Positions 25,865 through 34,454 of a DNA stretch of 64,000 bases are shown piece by piece. The notes beneath the pieces are model-generated. The model did no database searches, was not told the DNA's origin, and saw only the letters and a program-made list of their open reading frames with translations. Both the position numbers and the translations under genes were made by a program. Each line of letters starts with the position of its first letter. The first letter of the stretch is position 1. The DNA is from NORP309 sp964352735 (GTDB lineage: Bacteria; Pseudomonadota; Gammaproteobacteria; Xanthomonadales; Marinicellaceae): contig CAYGTC010000008.1 in the NCBI GenBank assembly GCA_964352735.1, positions 1 through 64,000 on the forward strand, written 5' to 3'.

Positions 25865-26884
25865 TTACCATTTACAAACAACCTTGCCACATTGACCAGA
25901 TTGCATGAGGTCAAAACCTTGTTGAAAATCATCAATGGCAATGGTGTGAGAATGGGCCTTAGATAAATCAAATCCAGTTCTTAACATTTGTGTCATTTTG
26001 TACCAGGTTTCATACATGCGTCTGCCATAAATGCCTTTGATTTCGAGCCCTTTGAAAATAATATCATCCCAATCTATTTGAGTTGATCGTGGTAAGATCC
26101 CAAGTAGTGCAACTTTGCCACCATGATACATGTTTTTCAATAAATCATTAAACGCATGAGGGTTACCAGACATTTCCATTGCCACATCAAACCCTGTTAT
26201 TTTCATTTGTTTCATGACTTCTGGGAGCCTTTCTTGAGTGACATTGATGGTTCTATCAGCGCCAATGTCTTTCGCAAGCTTTAAACGGTAATCATTGATG
26301 TCTGTAATAACCACATTTCTGGCGCCTACATGTTTACATATACCTGCCGCAATAATACCAATGGGACCTGCACCGGTAATTAAAACATCTTCGCCAATAA
26401 CATCATAAGCCAATGCGCAATGTGTCGCATTGCCGTAAGGATCGAAAAAGGCAGCTAATTCAGATGGGATTTCATCATGTATTGGCCATAAATTGCGAGC
26501 TGGTACTGAAATGTATTCAGCAAATGCGCCATTGCGGTTGACACCAATGCCGATGGTGTTTGGGCACAAATGTTGAGTTCCTGCACGGCAATTTCTACAA
26601 ACTCCACAAGTTATGTGCCCTTCAGCACTGACTCTTTGTCCAATAGCGTAACCTTGGACCTCACTGCCAAGTTCAACAATTTCTCCAACAAACTCATGTC
26701 CAATTGTCATCGGTGTTTTAATGGTTTTTTGTGACCATTCGTCCCAATTATAGATGTGTAAGTCAGTACCACAAATGGCTGTCATCTCAACTTTGATTAA
26801 TACATCATTGTGACCCACCTCAGGCATGGCAACATCTTTCATCCAAATGCCTTGTTTAGCATGTGTTTTTACAAGTGCTTTCAT
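25865..26884 (-). CDS. tdh: L-threonine 3-dehydrogenase
   Basis: This 339-residue zinc-dependent medium-chain dehydrogenase oxidises L-threonine to 2-amino-3-ketobutyrate with NAD. ICGTDLHIYNWDEWSQKTI holds the catalytic zinc cysteine and GHEFVGEIVELG the zinc histidine. The structural zinc cluster is CGVCRNCRAGTQHLC, and the Rossmann motif is GAGPIGIIAAGICKH. Length is exactly typical. The usual partner kbl is not adjacent. It lies 24 bases behind fadD on the same strand. Confidence 0.95.
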   Translation of the reverse strand: MKALVKTHAKQGIWMKDVAMPEVGHNDVLIKVEMTAICGTDLHIYNWDEWSQKTIKTPMTIGHEFVGEIVELGSEVQGYAIGQRVSAEGHITCGVCRNCRAGTQHLCPNTIGIGVNRNGAFAEYISVPARNLWPIHDEIPSELAAFFDPYGNATHCALAYDVIGEDVLITGAGPIGIIAAGICKHVGARNVVITDINDYRLKLAKDIGADRTINVTQERLPEVMKQMKITGFDVAMEMSGNPHAFNDLLKNMYHGGKVALLGILPRSTQIDWDDIIFKGLEIKGIYGRRMYETWYKMTQMLRTGFDLSKAHSHTIAIDDFQQGFDLMQSGQCGKVVCKW

Positions 26885-26908
26885 ATTTATTATTTTGTTG
26901 TCTTTGCG

Positions 26909-28567
26909 TTAACTTGGTCTGAGGTCTTTTCTGAGAATTTTACCAACATTTGATTTGGGTAAATCATCTCTGAACTCAACGTGTTTTGGAATTTTATAAC
27001 CCGTTAAATTTTCTCGACAATGATCTTTAACCTGTTGTTCTGTCATCTCGCAATCAGATACTACAAAAAGCTTTACCACTTCACCAGATTTTTCATCAGG
27101 TAAACCTATTGCTGCACATTCAATAATATTGGGGTGCAAACAGGCTGCGTCTTCTATCTCATTGGGGAAAACATTGAATCCTGAGACCAGTATCATGTCT
27201 TTTTTACGGTCAACAATTTTAAAGAAGCCTTTTTCATTCATGACTGCAATATCTCCAGTTCTGAGCCAGCCATCTTCATCAATTGTTTCAGCTGTGGCTT
27301 CAGGTCGGTTCAGGTAGCCTTTCATAACTTGAGGGCCTCTGATGCATAATTCTCCACGTTCCCCAACTGGCACAGGGCGATCATTTTCATCCCTGATTTG
27401 GCACTCTGTTGATGATATTGGAAGGCCTATCATGCCATTATAATCTTTGAGCCCAGGGGGGTTCATGCAGGCTGCAGGTGATGTTTCTGTGAGTCCATAA
27501 GCTTCAACTAAAGTTGCTCCGGTAACCTCTTTCCAACGAGCTGCAGTGTCCTGTTGTACAGCCATGCCGCCGCCAAGTGTGAATCGAAATTCGCTAAAAT
27601 CCAGGTCGCTGAAACCTGGTGTGTTGAGTAAACCGTTGAATAATGTGTTGACTCCTGAAATTGCCGTAAACTTGTGATTACTTAACTCTTTGACAAATGC
27701 GGGCATGTCTCTAGGATTGGTGATGAGAATATTTTTTGCGCCATATTCAGTAAAAAGTAAACAGTTGGCATTTAAAGCAAAAATGTGATACAAAGGTAAA
27801 GCTGTGATGACGACTTCTTCGGCTTCTTTTAAATTTCCTTGATTCCACATTCTGACCTGTTCAACATTTGAGACCATGTTGCCATTGGTCAGCATCGCTC
27901 CTTTAGAAACGCCAGTTGTTCCACCTGTATATTGTAAGAAAGCGATGTCATCTAAAGTTGATTTTGTCGGTTTAAAAGTAAGTTTTAGACCTTCATTTAG
28001 AGCATGATTAAATTTGATCGAGTTTTTAAAAGAAAAGGGAGGCACCATTTTTTTGATTTTTTTAATGACAAAATTCATCATTGTTCCCTTAAAGGGACCT
28101 AATAAGTCACCAATTTGTGTTGTGATAATGTGCTCTATAGGAGTTTCCTCCAGCACTTCTGCTAAAGTTGAAGCATAATTTTCAATAATAATGATGGCTT
28201 TAGCAGAAGCATCATTGAGTTGGTGTTTTAATTCTCGAGTTGTATAGAGTGGGTTGGTATTGGTGACAACCATTCCAGCTCTAAGTATTGCAAAAACAGC
28301 GATTGGGTATTGTAGTAAATTAGGCAACATAATAGAAACTGAGTCGCCTTTATCAAGTTTTGATTGTAAATAAGCAGCTAAATCACGGCTCATTTCATCT
28401 AGTTGTTCATAAGTAATGGTTTTACCATAATTTGAGTAAGCCACTTGATTACTGTATTTTTTACAGGCTCTTTCTATCATTTCTGCAACAGAATTATATG
28501 AGAGTCGAGAAATAAACTCTGGAACACCAGGAGGGTATGATTTCAACCATGGTTTTGAACTTGACAC
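26909..28567 (-). CDS. fadD: Long-chain-fatty-acid-CoA ligase
   Basis: The 552-residue ANL-family enzyme activates fatty acids to acyl-CoA through an acyl-adenylate. The P-loop YTGGTTGVSKGAMLT, the YGLTETSPAACMN motif, GWLRTGDIA and the late DRKKDMILVSGFNVFPNEIE, with a C-terminal GKILRKDLR lysine, are all present. The start codon is GTG, with AGGAG six bases upstream. It precedes tdh. The overall sequence fits FadD better than short-chain ligases. Confidence 0.9.
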   Translation of the reverse strand: MSSSKPWLKSYPPGVPEFISRLSYNSVAEMIERACKKYSNQVAYSNYGKTITYEQLDEMSRDLAAYLQSKLDKGDSVSIMLPNLLQYPIAVFAILRAGMVVTNTNPLYTTRELKHQLNDASAKAIIIIENYASTLAEVLEETPIEHIITTQIGDLLGPFKGTMMNFVIKKIKKMVPPFSFKNSIKFNHALNEGLKLTFKPTKSTLDDIAFLQYTGGTTGVSKGAMLTNGNMVSNVEQVRMWNQGNLKEAEEVVITALPLYHIFALNANCLLFTEYGAKNILITNPRDMPAFVKELSNHKFTAISGVNTLFNGLLNTPGFSDLDFSEFRFTLGGGMAVQQDTAARWKEVTGATLVEAYGLTETSPAACMNPPGLKDYNGMIGLPISSTECQIRDENDRPVPVGERGELCIRGPQVMKGYLNRPEATAETIDEDGWLRTGDIAVMNEKGFFKIVDRKKDMILVSGFNVFPNEIEDAACLHPNIIECAAIGLPDEKSGEVVKLFVVSDCEMTEQQVKDHCRENLTGYKIPKHVEFRDDLPKSNVGKILRKDLRPS

Positions 28568-28699
28568 ATATTACTCCTAAAATTTAATTATTGATGTATT
28601 ATTCTAAAACAAATACTGACATTTGAAAATTAAAATTTTATATTCGTGGCTAACTCATGATAAACTTTGAAAACTATGACGACTAAAATTTAAAAATTA

Positions 28700-30547
28700 A
28701 TGATTGATTCCACTGTTATTGTGAGTTCACCAGAACCACATACTATAGGTGTTTTAATACTAACGTTAGTAGCGTTGGTTTTATTCACCAGAGAGAAAAT
28801 CCCACTGCAAACATCGAGTTTATTTGTGTTGTGTTCATTGATCCTTGGTTTTGAGTTGTTTCCTTATCAGTTGCCTGATGGTAGTATTTTCAATACAAAA
28901 GTATTTTTTGCTGGTTTCGGTAATCAAGCATTGATTGCCGTTTCTGCCTTGATGGTTGCCGGTCAAGCTTTGGTGAGAACAGGCGCAATGGAGCCCATTG
29001 GTCGATTGTTGGCCAAATTATGGCGTGTTAGTCCGAAGTTCAGTTTATTATTAACACTGATCACAGGAGCTGTGTTAAGTGCATTTGTTAATAACACCCC
29101 AATTGTAGTACTGTTATTACCGATATTGGTCAATGTCGCCTTGAGAACAGGTCAATCACCCTCAGGAACACTGTTACCAATGGGTATGGCTACCTTATTG
29201 GGTGGTATGGCAACGACCATTGGTACGTCTACTAACTTATTGGTGGTTAAAGTGGCAGAAGATTTAGGTGTGCCTGAGTTTGGCATGTTTGACTTCATTT
29301 TACCTGTAACACTTACCAGTATTGTTGCGATCATATATCTGTGGCTGATTGCTCCTTTGATATTACCTGAACGTTCTCCACCATTACAAGATACTTCACC
29401 ACGGATGTTCACCGCAGAAATTGAAATTCAAGAAGGTGGTTTTGCTGATGGTCAAACCTTGGCAAATATCCGTGAAAAAGCAGGCAGTGATGTCAATATT
29501 GAACGCATCATCAGATCTGGTAATTTATCAATGACTACTTTACCAGATGTTATTATTCGGTCTGGTGATCGTTTGGTTATCACCGATACCTCAGATAATT
29601 TGCGTGAATATGGACAAGAATTAGGCGGACAACTATTTACCGGCAACAAAGAAGTTGACGAAGCTCATCCTTTGAATGCTGGTGATCAAAGAATTGCTGA
29701 GGTGGTTGTGATCTCAGGTTCGACTTTGGATCGTGTCAGAATTGCAGATGCACGATTGAACTCTAAATACCAACTGACATTATTGGCCGTTCACTCTCAA
29801 GGTAAAGAAACGCAAGCAAGAACCAAAGGAGTTAATGAACTGTTATTGAGAGCAGGGGATGTTTTGTTGGTTCAAGGTTCTCAAGATGCCATACGTGATG
29901 TCAAAGCCTCTGGTGCCTTGTTGGTTTTAGATGGTGGTGAAGAGTTGCCACATACTAAAAAAGCCCCCTTAGCATTAACGGTGATGGGGCTTATTGTTGG
30001 TTTGGCCGCATTTGGTGTATTGCCAATTGTGGTGAGTTCTGTGATTGGGTGTTTGGTCTTAATTATCACTGGTTGCTTACGATGGCAAGATGCCACTAAT
30101 GCATTGAGTGCTCAAGTGATATTTATTATTGTGGCTTCATTAGCGCTTGGAGTGGCGTTGATTCAGACTGGAGGTGCTGATTATTTGGCCAGTTTATTTG
30201 TTGCCAGTACCCATGGATTTTCCCCCGGGGTAGTATTGTCAATACTTATTATCTCGATGGCTGTCATGACCAATGTGGTATCAAATAATGCAGCAGCAGT
30301 GATTGGAACGCCAATTGCGGTCAGTATCGCTCAAACTCTTGGGATGCCGGTAGAGCCATTTGTATTGGGTGTGTTATTCGGCGCTAACATGAGTTACGCT
30401 ACACCAATGGCTTATCAAACCAATCTATTGGTAATGAATGCAGGAGGGTATAAATTTTCTGATTTTGTTAATGTCGGTATTCCCTTGGTAATCATCATGT
30501 GGTTGATGTTGTCAATAATTTTGACGTGGGTATATAAACTCAATTAA
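28700..30547 (+). CDS. SLC13/DASS-type anion permease with two RCK_C domains
   Basis: The 615-residue membrane protein has an N-terminal group of transmembrane helices including VNNTPIVVLLLPILV, a family motif for substrate and Na binding. A central soluble region (about 235-415) resembles two TrkA_C/RCK_C domains, and a C-terminal transmembrane half contains the repeat motif NVVSNNAAAVIGTPIA. This layout is common in bacterial SLC13-like transporters of sulfate, dicarboxylates or other anions. The substrate cannot be read from sequence. It is divergent from fadD, and its Shine-Dalgarno is weak. Confidence 0.82.
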   Translation: MIDSTVIVSSPEPHTIGVLILTLVALVLFTREKIPLQTSSLFVLCSLILGFELFPYQLPDGSIFNTKVFFAGFGNQALIAVSALMVAGQALVRTGAMEPIGRLLAKLWRVSPKFSLLLTLITGAVLSAFVNNTPIVVLLLPILVNVALRTGQSPSGTLLPMGMATLLGGMATTIGTSTNLLVVKVAEDLGVPEFGMFDFILPVTLTSIVAIIYLWLIAPLILPERSPPLQDTSPRMFTAEIEIQEGGFADGQTLANIREKAGSDVNIERIIRSGNLSMTTLPDVIIRSGDRLVITDTSDNLREYGQELGGQLFTGNKEVDEAHPLNAGDQRIAEVVVISGSTLDRVRIADARLNSKYQLTLLAVHSQGKETQARTKGVNELLLRAGDVLLVQGSQDAIRDVKASGALLVLDGGEELPHTKKAPLALTVMGLIVGLAAFGVLPIVVSSVIGCLVLIITGCLRWQDATNALSAQVIFIIVASLALGVALIQTGGADYLASLFVASTHGFSPGVVLSILIISMAVMTNVVSNNAAAVIGTPIAVSIAQTLGMPVEPFVLGVLFGANMSYATPMAYQTNLLVMNAGGYKFSDFVNVGIPLVIIMWLMLSIILTWVYKLN

Positions 30548-30664
30548 CAAAAGGGTATTTTATTTGATGTGAACAATAATTGTCATGAACTGAAAATTAA
30601 TAAATGGGTTGAAGGTTCCAGACAAATTAAAAGACTTTAATAACGATAATAAAGGTGAATAATT

Positions 30665-32584
30665 ATGGGAGAGATGAATATTTCAAGAGAGTATTCAGAA
30701 AAACAGCGCCGACGCTTTATGAGGGCTGTTTTGAATGATTTAAATGCTCTGGAAATAATGGTTAATGATGGCTTAATAGAATCTGGAATCACCAGGATTG
30801 GTGCAGAACAAGAGATGTTTCTTGTTGATCAAAATTGTTCTCCAGCTTGTAAGTCACCAGAAATCATGGCTGAAATTACTGACCCACGATTCACTTTTGA
30901 AATTGCCAAATTTAATCTTGAAGCCAATTTGACGCCTTCGGAGCTGAAAGGTAACTGTTTAAGAAGGTTGGAGATGGAAATCAATGAGACCTTATCAATC
31001 GCCAGAAAAACTGCAGGCCAGCACGGCGTACAAATTGTACTGGCAGGGATTTTGCCAACGTTGAGGCAGTTGGATCTCACTTTGGAAAATATGGTTCCAA
31101 TTGACCGATATTATGAATTAAATGATACCTTAAAGAGTTTGAGGGGATCTAACTTTAGATTGAATATCCGCGGTATGGATGAATTATCAGTGACTCATGA
31201 TACGTTTATGCTTGAAGCGTTAAACACCAGTTTCCAAGTCCATTTACAAGTCAGTGGTGAAGAATTTGTGCACAAATACAATGTTGCTCAAGTCATTACT
31301 GGCCCACTTATGGCTGTAGCTGTTAATTCAGGATTAATTCATCATAATCGTTTGTGGCATGAATCCCGAATTGCTGTTTTTCAGAATTCGGTGGATACAA
31401 GATCAGATACATTACAACAAAGAGGTATGTTGCCCAGAGTTTATTTCGGTAAAGAATGGGTAAATTCTATATGTGATATTTTCAAAGAGGACATTTCTCG
31501 CTTTCCTGTGGTGTTAACAGCTGACTTTGATGAGGATCCAGTTGGTATGTTGAAACGAGGTGTTGTGCCAAAACTTAAGGCGTTAATGTTACACAATGGT
31601 ACTGTTTATCGTTGGAATCGGCCTTGTTATGGAGTGGTTGATAATATCCCTCATTTACGAATAGAAAACCGAGTATTGCCGTCAGGGCCCAGTGTTATTG
31701 ACGAGGTTGCCAATACTGCGTTCTTTGTTGGTTTGATGGTTGGGATGTCTAATAAATACGATGATATTACTAAGGTGCTCAGGTTTTCTGATGTGGCAAA
31801 TAATTTTCTTAATGCTACGCGCATTGGTATGGAAGCCGAATTTCATTGGCGTGAGCATAAGACCATTACCGCATCAAGATTGATATTGGATGAATTATTA
31901 CCCATTGCAGCTGAAGGATTGGCACATGAGGGCATTGATCAACAAGACATTAACAGATACCTCAAAGTTATTGAAAAGCGAGCAGAGACTAAGCAAACTG
32001 GTGCCAAATGGGCGATTAAATCGATAACAGAAATGGATGGAGATATATTGCCTGACGATAAAGTGCGTTCCATCACATCAGCAATGCTTGCCAATCAAAA
32101 AACTGACCAACCAGTACATGAGTGGAAACTGGCGGAAAGTTCGAGTAATCACGATTGGCGTGCAACATTCATGCGTCTTGGGCAGTTTATGACAGAAGAG
32201 TTGTTCACTGTGCGGCCCGATGATTTGTTGGACTTGGCTGCAAGTATAATGGATTGGAAGCATGTTAGGCATGTACCAGTTGAAGATGATGAAGGGAAAA
32301 TTGTCGGATTGATTTCCCATCGTGCAATTTTGCGGGAAGTGGCAAAAGGCAGGTTGAGTGTTGATGATCCGTCTGCCGTTAAAGATGTCATGAAACCCAA
32401 TCCGATTACAGCGGCTCCGGATATGCTGACGGTTGATGCAATCAGACTCATGCGTCAAAGTAGGATGGGGTGTTTGCCTGTGGTTGATAAAGGTAAGTTG
32501 GTGGGCATAGTGACTGATCATGATTTGATCAATGTGGCTGGTAAATTGCTTGAGGATTATTTGGATGATTTTAATCAAGGTTAA
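30665..32584 (+). CDS. GCS2-family glutamate-cysteine-ligase-like protein fused to CBS domains
   Basis: Residues about 20-430 form a glutamate-cysteine ligase type 2 domain. It opens with RIGAEQEMFLVD and contains FEIAKFNLEANLTP, NTSFQVHLQV and RIENRVLPSGPS. Residues about 500-635 hold a pair of CBS motifs (HVPVEDDEGKIVGLISHRAIL and GCLPVVDKGKLVGIVTDHDLI), usual sensors of adenine nucleotides. AAGGTGA supports the start. I infer an ATP-dependent amine-carboxylate ligase with nucleotide-regulated activity. The substrate is unknown, and true gamma-glutamylcysteine synthesis is not assured. Confidence 0.82.
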   Translation: MGEMNISREYSEKQRRRFMRAVLNDLNALEIMVNDGLIESGITRIGAEQEMFLVDQNCSPACKSPEIMAEITDPRFTFEIAKFNLEANLTPSELKGNCLRRLEMEINETLSIARKTAGQHGVQIVLAGILPTLRQLDLTLENMVPIDRYYELNDTLKSLRGSNFRLNIRGMDELSVTHDTFMLEALNTSFQVHLQVSGEEFVHKYNVAQVITGPLMAVAVNSGLIHHNRLWHESRIAVFQNSVDTRSDTLQQRGMLPRVYFGKEWVNSICDIFKEDISRFPVVLTADFDEDPVGMLKRGVVPKLKALMLHNGTVYRWNRPCYGVVDNIPHLRIENRVLPSGPSVIDEVANTAFFVGLMVGMSNKYDDITKVLRFSDVANNFLNATRIGMEAEFHWREHKTITASRLILDELLPIAAEGLAHEGIDQQDINRYLKVIEKRAETKQTGAKWAIKSITEMDGDILPDDKVRSITSAMLANQKTDQPVHEWKLAESSSNHDWRATFMRLGQFMTEELFTVRPDDLLDLAASIMDWKHVRHVPVEDDEGKIVGLISHRAILREVAKGRLSVDDPSAVKDVMKPNPITAAPDMLTVDAIRLMRQSRMGCLPVVDKGKLVGIVTDHDLINVAGKLLEDYLDDFNQG

Positions 32585-32596
32585 TGGCTGGTATTA

Positions 32597-33067
32597 ATGA
32601 AAATCGCAATTTTTGTTGATGTACAGAATATTTATTATACCACCAGAGATATTTATCAAAGACAATTCAACTATAGAAGGTTATGGGAGTTAATTAACAA
32701 ACAAGGAGAAGTGGTTTCAGCCAATGCTTATGCCATACATCGAGTTGATGATAAACAGCATAAATTCCGTGAAGCTTTAAAGCACATTGGATTTACTGTT
32801 AAGTTAAAGCCTTATATTCAACGCCATGATGGTTCTGCCAAAGGTGATTGGGATGTTGGTATTACCATAGATGTGATGGAAATTGCGCCAAATATTGATA
32901 AAGTGGTTTTGTTATCTGGTGATGGTGATTTTTCGCTGTTGTTAACTAAAATCAATCATGCTTATGATGTGAAGTCAGATGTGTATGCTGTCAAGCCATT
33001 AACGGCAAAGTCATTGATTGATTCAGCAACGAGGTTTTATGCCATTGATGAATCACTATTATTGTAA
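32597..33067 (+). CDS. NYN-domain (PIN-like) protein, LabA type
   Basis: At 156 residues it is a single NYN domain. IFVDVQNIYY carries the first metal-binding aspartate, KGDWDVGITIDVM the second acidic cluster and VVLLSGDGDFSLLL the third. These are the conserved PIN-like nuclease acids, so a metal-dependent RNase role is inferred. It starts 12 bases after the GCS2-CBS gene and is probably cotranscribed. Repeat B copy 2 begins immediately after its stop codon. Confidence 0.85.
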   Translation: MKIAIFVDVQNIYYTTRDIYQRQFNYRRLWELINKQGEVVSANAYAIHRVDDKQHKFREALKHIGFTVKLKPYIQRHDGSAKGDWDVGITIDVMEIAPNIDKVVLLSGDGDFSLLLTKINHAYDVKSDVYAVKPLTAKSLIDSATRFYAIDESLLL

Positions 33068-33068
33068 A

Positions 33069-33503
33069 AGACCTTTGAATAAGTCTGGGTCTTTGGAAAA
33101 AAGAATTGAAAAGCTCAAGTTCAAGGCAGAAAACGCTAGCCCAGATATTTCATCATAGAATGGAATTTAGGGGAAAAATGGCAAAATAGATTGGATAAAT
33201 ATCGCCACAAAGCCCTTATTAATAGTTTATAAAGTCTCATGGCTTTGTGGTGATTAACATGATCATTAAATTCATGTGTGAATTTAAGCAATATATGCAG
33301 CCATTTTTTTCATAAAACCATTCAGGTACAAAGTGTCTTTTTAACAAAGTCGTCTAACTCAATGTTTTTCATAGATAAAATCGATTTTTTACCGATTTGA
33401 TGAAATATCTGGGCTAGTAATAGCAGGCTATTGGTGAGTTTTCTAAAGCAGAAATTGAATTTTTTAAGCTTTTTTACATGATTCATGACTTATGCTGAGG
33501 TCT
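33069..33503. repeat. Repeat B, copy 2, interrupted by repeat A copy 6
   Basis: The left end AGACCTTTGAATAAGTC and right end GACTTATGCTGAGGTCT match the 17-bp ends of copy 1 at 2308-2391. The adjoining TGGGTCTTTGGAAAAA and TTTTTTACATGATTCATGAC also match. Repeat A copy 6 splits it at a CTAG. Joining the halves restores an imperfect palindromic centre. Confidence 0.75.
33140..33413 (-). repeat. Repeat A, copy 6 (long, 274 bp), CTAG target duplication
   Basis: It starts CCCAGATATTTCATCA and ends TGATGAAATATCTGGG, flanked by CTAG at 33136-33139 and 33414-33417. It is inverted relative to copy 1. Its centre carries a small inverted repeat of its own (CCACAAAGCC and GGCTTTGTGG). It is inserted in repeat B. 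Confidence 0.9.
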
Positions 33504-33532
33504 AGTAAATGTATTTGGGGCTAAATAATGAA

Positions 33533-33566
33533 AAAACCTGTAGTTCATGATTGTTCTACAGGTTTT
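33533..33566. terminator. Hairpin terminator between repeats
   Basis: AAAACCTGTAG (33533-33543) pairs perfectly with CTACAGGTTTT (33556-33566). The stem has A- and T-rich flanks on both sides and could work in both directions. It lies downstream of the NYN operon and of bfr. Confidence 0.7.
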
Positions 33567-33598
33567 CTATTTAATAATGAAGCCTCAATAGCTCTTAT

Positions 33599-33716
33599 CC
33601 TGAATATTTCATCATAAAACCATTCAGGTACAAAGTATACTTTTACAAATATCATTTAACTCCATGTTTTTCATGGCTAAAATTAACTTTTTTACCGTTT
33701 TGATGAAATATTCGGG
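33599..33716 (-). repeat. Repeat A, copy 7 (short, 118 bp), TTAT target duplication
   Basis: It starts CCTGAATATTTCATCA and ends TGATGAAATATTCGGG, flanked by TTAT at 33595-33598 and 33717-33720. Its right duplication overlaps the bfr stop codon by one base, so it lies flush against the gene end. Confidence 0.88.
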
Positions 33717-33719
33717 TTA

Positions 33720-34184
33720 TTACATTTGTGATTGTAAATAATTCTTATTGCCAACTTTATCGATCAGATTGAGTTGTGTCTCTAACCAATCTACGTGTTC
33801 TTCCTCAGAGTCTAATATGTGTTGAAAAAGATCTCTGGTGACATAATCACGAATTTTTTCACAGTGTTCAACGCCGTCTCTCAAGTCAGGAATCGCATCG
33901 TGCTCCAGAGCTAAATCACATTTCAACATTTCTTCTGGTTCTTCTCCAATTCTTAATTTGCCCAGTTGTTGGAGGTTGGGAAGGCCTTCAAGGAATAAAA
34001 TTCTTTCCATAAGCATGTCAGCGTGTTTCATTTCATCTATGGATTCTTCGTATTCTTTTTCAGCAAGCTTGGAGAATCCCATGTCTTTAAGGATTTTTGA
34101 ATGCATGAAATATTGATTGATGGCGGTCAGTTCGTTATAGAGTGCTTTGTTGAGCAACTCAATGGTGGTTTTGTTACCTTTCAT
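33720..34184 (-). CDS. bfr: Bacterioferritin
   Basis: The 154-residue four-helix ferritin stores iron. Ferroxidase ligands are visible in LTAINQYFMHSKIL, YEESIDEMKHADMLMERILFLEG and HILDSEEEHVDWLETQL. A methionine in KHADMLMERILF is at the place of the haem-binding Met52. Length is typical. It is divergent from fpr, with two Fur-box-like sites between them. Repeat A copy 7 abuts the stop codon. Confidence 0.95.
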   Translation of the reverse strand: MKGNKTTIELLNKALYNELTAINQYFMHSKILKDMGFSKLAEKEYEESIDEMKHADMLMERILFLEGLPNLQQLGKLRIGEEPEEMLKCDLALEHDAIPDLRDGVEHCEKIRDYVTRDLFQHILDSEEEHVDWLETQLNLIDKVGNKNYLQSQM

Positions 34185-34300
34185 GTGGTTTTTCCTGATG
34201 TTTTATAAACTGAATTTATATTAACACATAGAAATACACATTAACCAGAAATATATGGAAATATATTGCATAAAAAAGTTTTTTAAATTTTATATGAAAA

Positions 34301-34315
34301 TGAGAATTATTGTCA
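34301..34315. promoter_or_regulatory. Candidate Fur box 1 (bfr/fpr intergenic)
   Basis: TGAGAATTATTGTCA matches the 7-1-7 Fur consensus TGATAATNATTATCA at 12 of 14 defined positions. It lies 117 bases upstream of the bfr start. Confidence 0.7.
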
Positions 34316-34376
34316 ATTAAAAATGTGAAAAAAACGTGAAAAATAACGGTATTACAAATAAAGTTGGTGATATTAG

Positions 34377-34391
34377 TGATAATAATTCTTA
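34377..34391. promoter_or_regulatory. Candidate Fur box 2 (bfr/fpr intergenic)
   Basis: TGATAATAATTCTTA matches the 7-1-7 Fur consensus at 12 of 14 defined positions. It lies about 64 bases upstream of the fpr start and 76 bases (start to start) from box 1. Confidence 0.7.
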
Positions 34392-34454
34392 TTTACATTT
34401 ATAAATTATTGTTTTTTTAGAGAAAACTGATTAAAATGCATCGCTTGAAAATTT

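Noticed and set aside
26909..28567. NRPS-like adenylation protein
   Set aside because: It has the ANL fold but no carrier domain. Motifs and neighbours fit FadD.
32078..32578. Antisense ORF of 166 residues inside the GCS2-CBS gene
   Set aside because: His/Gln/Ile-rich shadow translation opposite the CBS domains, with no independent evidence.
11357..33716. CRISPR array
   Set aside because: The repeats are dispersed, have inverted ends and target duplications, and are not separated by regular spacers.
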